This document shows, one piece after another, positions 1-4,530 of a stretch of 5,789 bases of DNA (the stretch's first letter is position 1; each line of letters begins with the position of its first letter). Both the position numbers and the translations under genes were made by a program. Source of the stretch: Lachnospiraceae bacterium (GTDB lineage: Bacteria > Bacillota_A > Clostridia > Lachnospirales > Lachnospiraceae); contig JAGCZE010000401.1 in assembly GCA_017960415.1 (NCBI GenBank), forward strand, positions 1 through 5,789, in the 5' to 3' direction. A model generated the notes under the pieces. The model made no database searches. It worked only from the letters and a program-made list of their open reading frames with translations, and was not told the DNA's origin.

Positions 1-257
1 ACGGTAAAGTATTTGTGAAGGTAAGTGACAACGGGCCCGGAATATCCGATGAGGAAAAGTCTCATGTTTTTGAGATGTTCTATAATGGGAAAAAAGATAT
101 TTCAGATTCAAGAAGAAGCATGGGTATGGGTCTGGCCCTTTGCAAATCGATTATTGAAGCACACGGAGGACAGATCCGCGTAACTTCAAACAAGCCGTGC
201 GGAGCGACGTTTATATTTACTTTACCTGAGTCCGAAAAGGTGGGAAACAATGAATAA
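1..257 (+). CDS. kdpD: KdpD-like sensor histidine kinase, C-terminal fragment
   Basis: This is the 3' end of a gene that begins left of the window; the reading frame is open from the first complete codon at position 3 to the TAA at 255-257. Only the end of the HATPase_c domain is present. Visible are the G1 box DNGPGIS, the F-box-like VFEMFY, the G2 box GMGLAL, and the tail GGQIRV...GATFIFTLP that closes the ATP-binding fold. The segment ISDSRRSMGMGLALCKSII closely resembles what I recall of clostridial KdpD. KdpD is a membrane-bound kinase that phosphorylates KdpE when K+ is limiting or turgor falls; its N-terminal Kdp/Usp domains, TM helices and phospho-acceptor His lie outside the window. 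Identification as KdpD rather than another kinase rests on this tail plus the following kdpE. The GTG at 15 is an internal valine, not a start. Confidence 0.85.
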   Translation, partial: GKVFVKVSDNGPGISDEEKSHVFEMFYNGKKDISDSRRSMGMGLALCKSIIEAHGGQIRVTSNKPCGATFIFTLPESEKVGNNE

Positions 258-948
258 TAAGACAAGTATTCTGGTTGTCGAAGATGACCGCCAGATAAGA
301 AAACTAATGTCAACAACATTATCCGCAAACGGATATAACATTGAATGTACAAGCGACGGCGGGCAGGCTATCATGGCTCTGTCGACAGGCAGTTTTGATA
401 TAGTTCTGCTGGATCTAGGGCTGCCGGATATGGACGGAGTAACAGTTATCAAAAGAATACGTGAATGGAGCAACATTCCCATTATTGTAGTAAGCGCCAG
501 AGGCGAAGATTACGATAAGATATCAGCTCTTGATAACGGAGCTGACGATTATCTTACCAAACCGTTTTCCATCGAGGAATTGATGGCGAGGATCAGAGTG
601 GCGCAAAGACGGCTTTCCAATATATCGGAAGGCAGCGGCTCGGTATTTAAAAACGGCAATCTGGTTGTGGACTATCCTGCAGGAACAGCTTACCTTAACG
701 GCGAAGAACTTTCACTTACACCGATTGAATATAAACTGCTGACTTTGCTGTCAAAAAATGCCGGAAAAGTTCTGACACATACATATATTACCGATAAGAT
801 ATGGGGTAATTCTATTGACAGTGATGTCGCTTCACTGCGTGTATTCATGGCCTCACTTCGGAAGAAAATAGAGAAGGATACTGCGCATCCCGAGTATATC
901 CAAACGCATATCGGAACAGGTTACAGAATGATCATAGTTAAAAAGTGA
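250..948 (+). CDS. kdpE: KdpE, OmpR-family response regulator
   Basis: A complete 232-residue DNA-binding response regulator, the usual KdpE length. The receiver domain (about 5-120) has the acidic pair D12/D13, phospho-acceptor D55 in LLDLGLPDMDG, S82 in IIVVSAR and the conserved K104 in LTKPF. The signature REWSNIPIIVVSAR followed by DKISALDNGADDYLTKPF is typical of KdpE. The C-terminal winged-helix domain (about 130-230) shows LSLTPIEYKLL, the recognition-helix region SLRVFMASLRKKIE and the wing THIGTGYRM. Once phosphorylated by KdpD, KdpE activates K+ transport genes, classically kdpFABC. The ATG overlaps the end of kdpD by 8 bases, which suggests translational coupling; an AAGGTGG ribosome binding site at 237-243 lies 6 bases upstream. 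No terminator follows. By eye its isoleucine codons split about evenly among ATA, ATT and ATC, whereas the downstream HD-GYP gene favours ATC. The target transporter genes are not in the window. Confidence 0.93.
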   Translation: MNNKTSILVVEDDRQIRKLMSTTLSANGYNIECTSDGGQAIMALSTGSFDIVLLDLGLPDMDGVTVIKRIREWSNIPIIVVSARGEDYDKISALDNGADDYLTKPFSIEELMARIRVAQRRLSNISEGSGSVFKNGNLVVDYPAGTAYLNGEELSLTPIEYKLLTLLSKNAGKVLTHTYITDKIWGNSIDSDVASLRVFMASLRKKIEKDTAHPEYIQTHIGTGYRMIIVKK

Positions 949-965
949 TGAAAAAATGATATAAT
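938..965 (+). promoter_or_regulatory. Possible promoter overlapping the end of kdpE
   Basis: TGATATAAT at 957-965 is a perfect extended -10 element. TTAAAA at 938-943, inside the last kdpE codons, lies 16 bases upstream of the TATAAT hexamer (960-965) and matches 4 of 6 bases of the -35 consensus. It points into a stretch with no recognisable gene, so it could be fortuitous, a relic of a lost gene, or drive an untranslated RNA or a long leader for the HD-GYP gene. Confidence 0.3.
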
Positions 966-1212
966 CGATACATCCCCGGAACGGTTTACTATGATGACGG
1001 ACTTGATCGTCTAAGCGGGTTCTATCTCATGAGCGGGCAAAAACGATATTACTGTATCGTAGCTCTTATGACGTTTATAGAGATGGGGATCATCTTGTAA
1101 CAGATAGTGGCTTATTTCGTTTTTACTCCCGGAAACCTATGATAGAAAGTGCGGCGGCGTCTCAGTTTCTATTAATATGTGATTTCCGATAGTATGAATT
1201 CGCGTTCAGTGG
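949..1212. other. Gene-free stretch, possibly decayed coding DNA
   Basis: About 260 bases with no start-plus-ribosome-site ORF. Two overlapping forward frames are open for fair lengths: 960-1097 (46 codons, containing the peptide YYDDGLDRLSG) and about 1006-1188 (61 codons, containing VYRDGDHLVTDSG). Neither has a plausible start. Together they look like pieces of one low-hydrophobicity protein joined by a frameshift near 1030-1060, but chance is not excluded. A perfect 6-bp hairpin (ACGATA/TATCGT, 1043-1060, 6-base loop) lies in the middle. I could not match either peptide to a known family. Confidence 0.3.
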
Positions 1213-1240
1213 TTGTATAAATTTCATTTTGTGATATAAT
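1213..1240 (+). promoter_or_regulatory. Promoter of the HD-GYP gene (extended -10)
   Basis: TGATATAAT at 1232-1240 is a perfect extended -10. TTGTAT at 1213-1218 is a weak -35 (TTG conserved) with a 16-base spacer. Transcription would begin near 1247, giving a leader of roughly 87 bases before the ATG at 1334. It is the best promoter upstream of the HD-GYP gene and looks sigma-A-type; no SigD (flagellar) promoter was seen. Confidence 0.65.
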
Positions 1241-1248
1241 TATAAGAG

Positions 1249-1311
1249 TACGCGAATTATGTATTTTTTCTTTCGCAGTATACGGTGACGGGCAGTTTTT
1301 TTGTCTGACCG
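1249..1311 (+). promoter_or_regulatory. Leader with two stem-loops before the HD-GYP gene
   Basis: The first hairpin pairs TAC-GCGAA (1249-1256) with TTCGC-A-GTA (1272-1280) with one bulged A and a 15-base T-rich loop. The second pairs CGG-G-CAG (1289-1295) with CTG-A-CCG (1305-1311) around a T7-containing loop; an alternative pairing uses CGGT (1283-1286) with ACCG (1308-1311). Both lie between the predicted start of transcription and the ribosome binding site. I do not recognise a known riboswitch here. Confidence 0.3.
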
Positions 1312-1319
1312 ATGAGATA

Positions 1320-1325
1320 GAGGAG
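1320..1325 (+). promoter_or_regulatory. Ribosome binding site of the HD-GYP gene
   Basis: GAGGAG lies 8 bases upstream of the ATG at 1334, an ideal spacing, and fixes this start. The next in-frame ATGs (codons 28 and 48) lie within the first membrane helix region and lack such a site. Confidence 0.8.
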
Positions 1326-1333
1326 ATTTTCAT

Positions 1334-3565
1334 ATGAAGATCATTAGGAAGAGGATCAGAAATCTGCATGATTACATATTTGACCCTGCTGTCAATCTGC
1401 GCGACAGGGCATTTATGGTGTTCTCTTCGACTATACTGATCGCATTGTTTCTGGCGATCCCGTCCGGACTGATCATGAGAGAGCCTCTGTCCGCAACGAT
1501 CTCGACTTTGATCGGAGCGATCTTCTTCTCTGCGGTTGTAATCTATTCATACAGGACCAAAACGATCAAACGTGCCAGGATAGCCATTTCGGTTATTCTG
1601 GTTTTGGTGTTTCTCCCGGCCATGTTCTTTACCAACGGCGGTGTAGAGGGCGGTACACCGATATGGCTGCTGCTCGGAACGATCTATATTGCAATGATCC
1701 TCGACGGCAAGCTGAAGTATTTCATGTTGATACTGAATGCGATTATTATGATCATATGCTGGATCATAGGGTATTACAATGAAGACCTTATAATCGAATA
1801 CAGCCGTTTTGGCAATTATTTCGACTCTATAGCGGGCCTGTTTATCGTAAGCGTGATCGTTTATATACTTATCACATTCCAGATCAATCTGTACCGCAGC
1901 GAAGAGCAGCAGAAGAATATCCAGCGTTTGTTCGAGCAGACAGCAACCGCGCTTGTAAACGCGATCGATGCGAAGGACAAGTATACCCACGGTCATTCTT
2001 CGAGAGTTGCCGAGTATTCGAGAAGAATTGCCGAAAAGGCAGGCAAGAGCCGCAAGGAATGCGACGAGATCTATTATATTGCGCTTCTGCACGATGTCGG
2101 GAAGATAGGTGTTCCCGAGGGTATAATCAATAAAGAGGGCAAGCTGACGGAGGAAGAATATGATACCATCAAGGCGCATACCGACCTGGGTGCGCAGATC
2201 CTTCAGAGCATCAGCGAGTATCCTTATCTGAGCATTGGCGCTCATTTCCACCATGAAAGATATGACGGCAAGGGCTACCCCCAGAAGCTGAAGGGGTCGG
2301 ATATCCCTGAGATAGCAAGGATCATCTCGGTTGCCGATGCATATGATGCGATGACTTCGAAGAGAAGCTACCGTGATCCTATCCCGCAGCAGAAGGTGCG
2401 CGAAGAGCTTGTCAAGGGTATCGGAACACAGTTCGATCCTGATTTTGCCAGATATATGGTTCATTTTATCGATCTTGATCTTGAATATGACATGCAGGAG
2501 AAGGAGGAGATAAAGGAGCTGGCCGGCAAGGACGAGCTGATCGTTTCCGAGCACAGGAGTACCGTTTCGGACGGTATTCTGCTAAATACATTCCAGACTA
2601 TAATTACTATGAAGATCGGTCCCGATGTCTCCAACCCGGCTATGCCCCCGAAACCTTCGCTGCTGCTGTTTGATGCGCTTGATGCGCGCTACCATGACGG
2701 TGAAAATGAGATCAGGGATCTGCTTTATTTTGAATACGGAGAGATCCGGTTTGACGGTACCGCAGAGACAAAAGAAATAAGAAAGATACAGACGAATACT
2801 GTCCGGAATAATTCGGAACACAAGCCCGAAAAGGACGAATACAGGATCGAAGGCCTGAAGATCAAGGATCATCTGAGAATAAGGATCATCGGAAAGGAAA
2901 ATATTCACGAGATCATCATGGCGCTTCCCGACAGTACCAGATATGCTTATCTTGGCCTGACCGGCGAATACTGCCATATTGACGATGTCAGAATTGAAAA
3001 ATCCGTTAATGAAGCTCCGCAGGACACCATTCCGAGGATTGCCGAGGAGATCAGCTATATCAACGTTCCCGCAGGGGATGTTCCGAATGTGCAGATCGAC
3101 GGTTACAGGACTGCAGCTACAGACGGAATCCCGATCAAAGACGGTATGCAGATCAGTTTCCATGCCTTTGGGCTTCCGACCGCAAGACTGGTTTGGCATT
3201 GCCCGTTCATCAATATTTTCGATTCGGATGATGGTAAAGTGAATGGCCCGAATTATCACGATTACACGCTCATGAGACTGGACGGGGAATGCTGGGAAGG
3301 CGACCCGAAATGCTCGATCAATCTGCTGGTCAATAAGGGTGATGATTTCAACGGATGGGATGCCTGGAAAAAACAGGTCAAGGAAGGCATTGACTGCACT
3401 GTGAATATTGAGAGAAAAGACAATGTGATCACCGTTCGCACCGAAAATGCCGGCATTTCCATTAAGAATGTTTCCACCATTACCGACGGAATAGATACTG
3501 TTTATGTAGCTTTGACAGGCGACCAGTGCGCTCTCACGAATATCCGTATCAAATATCAAAATTGA
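1334..3565 (+). CDS. Six-TM HD-GYP c-di-GMP phosphodiesterase with tandem lectin-like tail
   Basis: A 743-residue membrane signalling protein. After a basic N-terminus, six hydrophobic segments are visible (about 26-48, 53-73, 83-99, 108-122, 128-147, 164-185). With an even number of segments and a positive-inside start, the rest should be cytoplasmic. A short linker or coiled coil (188-205) leads to the HD-GYP domain (about 205-385): KDKYTHGHS with H221, LLHDVGKIG with H253/D254, HFHHERYDGKGYP with H306/H307/E308 and an intact GYP at 314-316, and VADAYDAMTSKRSYR with D335. All metal- and substrate-binding motifs of active family members are present, so hydrolysis of cyclic di-GMP to pGpG or GMP is expected. 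The C-terminal 355 residues are beta-rich and end in two related units, with LTGEYCHIDDVRI at 542-554 and LTGDQCALTNIRI at 727-739. They resemble lectin or LamG-like sandwiches appended to Lachnospiraceae signalling proteins (from memory). Their ligand is unknown. There is no terminator before the next gene. Confidence 0.9.
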   Translation: MKIIRKRIRNLHDYIFDPAVNLRDRAFMVFSSTILIALFLAIPSGLIMREPLSATISTLIGAIFFSAVVIYSYRTKTIKRARIAISVILVLVFLPAMFFTNGGVEGGTPIWLLLGTIYIAMILDGKLKYFMLILNAIIMIICWIIGYYNEDLIIEYSRFGNYFDSIAGLFIVSVIVYILITFQINLYRSEEQQKNIQRLFEQTATALVNAIDAKDKYTHGHSSRVAEYSRRIAEKAGKSRKECDEIYYIALLHDVGKIGVPEGIINKEGKLTEEEYDTIKAHTDLGAQILQSISEYPYLSIGAHFHHERYDGKGYPQKLKGSDIPEIARIISVADAYDAMTSKRSYRDPIPQQKVREELVKGIGTQFDPDFARYMVHFIDLDLEYDMQEKEEIKELAGKDELIVSEHRSTVSDGILLNTFQTIITMKIGPDVSNPAMPPKPSLLLFDALDARYHDGENEIRDLLYFEYGEIRFDGTAETKEIRKIQTNTVRNNSEHKPEKDEYRIEGLKIKDHLRIRIIGKENIHEIIMALPDSTRYAYLGLTGEYCHIDDVRIEKSVNEAPQDTIPRIAEEISYINVPAGDVPNVQIDGYRTAATDGIPIKDGMQISFHAFGLPTARLVWHCPFINIFDSDDGKVNGPNYHDYTLMRLDGECWEGDPKCSINLLVNKGDDFNGWDAWKKQVKEGIDCTVNIERKDNVITVRTENAGISIKNVSTITDGIDTVYVALTGDQCALTNIRIKYQN

Positions 3566-3577
3566 ACTACCGGTTCA

Positions 3578-3606
3578 TTGTCGGAAAGGTCTTGCGGATT
3601 TATAAT
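3578..3606 (+). promoter_or_regulatory. Promoter of the 173-aa protein gene
   Basis: TTGTCG (3578-3583, 4 of 6 matches to TTGACA) and a perfect TATAAT (3601-3606) are separated by exactly 17 bases. This is the best-spaced sigma-A-type promoter in the window. It starts 13 bases after the HD-GYP stop codon, so the small gene can be expressed on its own. Confidence 0.7.
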
Positions 3607-3647
3607 GTATTCAGTTCCAAAGATGAAAGACAAGAGATGATTCTATC

Positions 3648-3657
3648 GATTCGAATC
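3648..3657. repeat. 10-bp perfect palindrome abutting the ribosome binding site
   Basis: GATTCGAATC is a perfect palindrome ending one base before the AGGAGG at 3658. An additional GATTC at 3639-3643 can pair with GAATC at 3653-3657 in RNA (9-base loop). It lies about 35 bases downstream of the predicted transcription start, where an operator or a hairpin that hinders ribosome access could act. Chance is possible for a 10-bp palindrome. Confidence 0.3.
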
Positions 3658-3663
3658 AGGAGG
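3658..3663 (+). promoter_or_regulatory. Ribosome binding site that decides the start of the small gene
   Basis: A consensus AGGAGG (continuing as AGGAGGAG) lies 10 bases before the ATG at 3674. The in-frame GTG at 3665 is only one base after AGGAGG and cannot be used with it; the ATG at 3683 would be 19 bases away. The start at 3674 is therefore preferred. Confidence 0.75.
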
Positions 3664-3673
3664 AGTGAATAAG

Positions 3674-4195
3674 ATGACAAGAATGACTTCGGCATACGCC
3701 AACAAGATGTTAAAGAAACTGAGTGACGATAAGGCCTACATCTTATCGAATGAGGCCGACGCGTCGACCTATACCGCGACGGTAGAAGAGGAACCGGTCA
3801 TTCCCGAATATGACTACGAAAAAACAGCCCGTGACCTCGAAGAGATTGACGAGAAGACGGTCAGGATTAAGCACGCAATCAACCTTGCGAATGCAACCAA
3901 TCTTATCACGGTCGGCGACAGACAGATGACCGCAGATATGATACTGGTCAGGATGGCCCAGTTGAACAACCGCCTGGAGAAGCTGGACAGGATGCGCAAG
4001 CGGCTTCCGAAGGAAAGGGTTGAATCCCTGTACAGCAGGAAGGCATCGACCCTTCCGGAGTACAACTACGCGAATTACGATATCGAGCAGGCCAGAAAGG
4101 ACTATGAGGCCATGAGCAAGACGGTCCTTGATATGCAGATGGCACTCGATAAGTACAATCAGACCGTAGAGTTTGATGTTGATGTGGATATGTAA
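3674..4195 (+). CDS. Conserved small cytosolic protein of unknown function (173 aa)
   Basis: I recognise this as a widespread small protein of Bacillota with the pattern MTSAYANKMLKKL near the N-terminus, but I know no experimentally defined function and assign none. It has no signal peptide or membrane segment. It is mostly helical and highly charged; heptad-like stretches at about 50-72 and 86-112 suggest coiled-coil packing. Two blocks look like copies of one unit: PEYDY (44-48) followed by ARDLEEIDEKTV...AINLANAT, and PEYNY (128-132) followed by ARKDYEAMSKTV...ALDKYNQT. The C-terminus is acidic (VEFDVDVDM). A promoter and a strong ribosome binding site precede it, so it is probably well expressed. 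Read-through from the HD-GYP gene is also possible because no terminator separates them. The alternative GTG start at 3665 would add three residues but is too close to the ribosome binding site. Confidence 0.85.
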   Translation: MTRMTSAYANKMLKKLSDDKAYILSNEADASTYTATVEEEPVIPEYDYEKTARDLEEIDEKTVRIKHAINLANATNLITVGDRQMTADMILVRMAQLNNRLEKLDRMRKRLPKERVESLYSRKASTLPEYNYANYDIEQARKDYEAMSKTVLDMQMALDKYNQTVEFDVDVDM

Positions 4196-4200
4196 GCAAA

Positions 4201-4290
4201 GCTTTCCGTTCAAAGCAGCGTCGGTCTTTTGTCCGACCGGGTCTTCGCTTCGGCGGGGACCCGTGAAGGCAGCTCTTTACCATGTGGTAA
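4201..4290 (+). other. Stem-loop cluster, possible structured RNA element
   Basis: Five bases after the stop of the small gene begins a run of strong hairpins. GTCGG/CCGAC (4220-4237) is followed without a gap by an 11-bp stem (4238-4248 with 4253-4263, two G-U pairs) capped by a C(UUCG)G tetraloop. Both are enclosed by a stem of AAAG-c-AGC (4212-4219) with GCT-CTTT (4272-4278), giving a three-way junction with an 8-base single-stranded joiner (4264-4271). An alternative GCTTT/AAAGC hairpin (4201-4216) competes for the closing stem, and TTACC/GGTAA (4277-4290) follows. No T-run follows the 11-bp stem, so it is not a standard terminator. It could be a 3' UTR stability element, a processed RNA or a cis-regulator. 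Confidence 0.45.
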
Positions 4291-4350
4291 TTACGATCTG
4301 TTTAGGTTCATTGTCCGACGTTTTACGTTATTCCGTTATCAGGTTATTAT

Positions 4351-4398
4351 GTCAGTGTTCAATGTTTTCGTGAGATCAAACAATTGTGAATAACTGAC
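4351..4398 (+). other. Long imperfect hairpin in the intergenic region
   Basis: GTCAGT (4351-4356) pairs with ACTGAC (4393-4398), and, after a small internal loop, TTCA (4358-4361) pairs with TGAA (4387-4390), leaving a 25-base loop. It sits between the stem-loop cluster and the terminator. Stability is moderate and its role is unknown. Confidence 0.3.
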
Positions 4399-4412
4399 CG
4401 TATGCTTCTTTG

Positions 4413-4464
4413 AAAAAAACCTGTATCGAAAGATACGGCGTCCGAGGTTCGGTTCCCGGACGCC
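4413..4464 (-). terminator. Probable minus-strand terminator of paaK (same hairpins)
   Basis: Read on the minus strand, the GC-rich stem (4464-4437) is followed by GTATC-TTTC-GATAC (4436-4423), then CAGG-like bases of which three separate the hairpin from seven Ts (4419-4413). With T8 on one side and A7 on the other, the element can serve both convergent units, as expected 60-120 bases after the paaK stop codon. The hairpin next to the minus-strand T-run is AT-rich, so efficiency is less certain than on the plus strand. Confidence 0.55.
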
Positions 4465-4473
4465 ATTTTTTTT
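4423..4473 (+). terminator. Strong intrinsic terminator, end of the plus-strand unit
   Basis: GGCGTCCG (4437-4444) pairs perfectly with CGGACGCC (4457-4464) over a 12-base loop that can itself close by GG/CC. It is followed by A and eight Ts (4466-4473). Immediately upstream, GTATC-GAAA-GATAC (4423-4436) forms a small GNRA-capped hairpin stacked against it. This ends transcription from the small gene and any RNA in 4196-4436. Confidence 0.9.
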
Positions 4474-4530
4474 ATGGAAAATTTTTATCGAGTATTTTCT
4501 TTCATTTGCGATAGGCCGACATAATTATAT

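Noticed and set aside
1247..1333. c-di-GMP riboswitch in the HD-GYP leader
   Set aside because: I could not find the conserved core and tetraloop or receptor segments of the c-di-GMP-I class, and the leader is short; only simple hairpins are visible.
1547..2554. Long open frame (335 codons) on the minus strand
   Set aside because: It lies entirely opposite the HD-GYP gene, whose motifs are unmistakable. The antisense translation shows no known domain, and the openness follows from the codon bias of the real gene.
2582..3559. Second long open frame (325 codons) on the minus strand
   Set aside because: Antisense to the lectin-like half of the HD-GYP gene; no ribosome binding site or family features.
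3665..3667. GTG as the start of the small gene
   Set aside because: It is one base after AGGAGG, too close for initiation; the ATG at 3674 has workable spacing.
4238..4263. The stable UUCG-capped stem as an intrinsic terminator
   Set aside because: No T-run follows on either strand; the true terminator is at 4437-4473.
3572..4315. Shared 11-mer GGTTCATTGTC at 3572-3582 and 4305-4315, as a repeat or second promoter
   Set aside because: A repeat of this length is expected by chance in a window this size, and the second copy has no acceptable -10 at 16-18 bases.
4173..4373. 66-codon plus-strand open frame
   Set aside because: It overlaps the end of the small gene, has no ribosome binding site and its sequence is explained by the stem-loop cluster.
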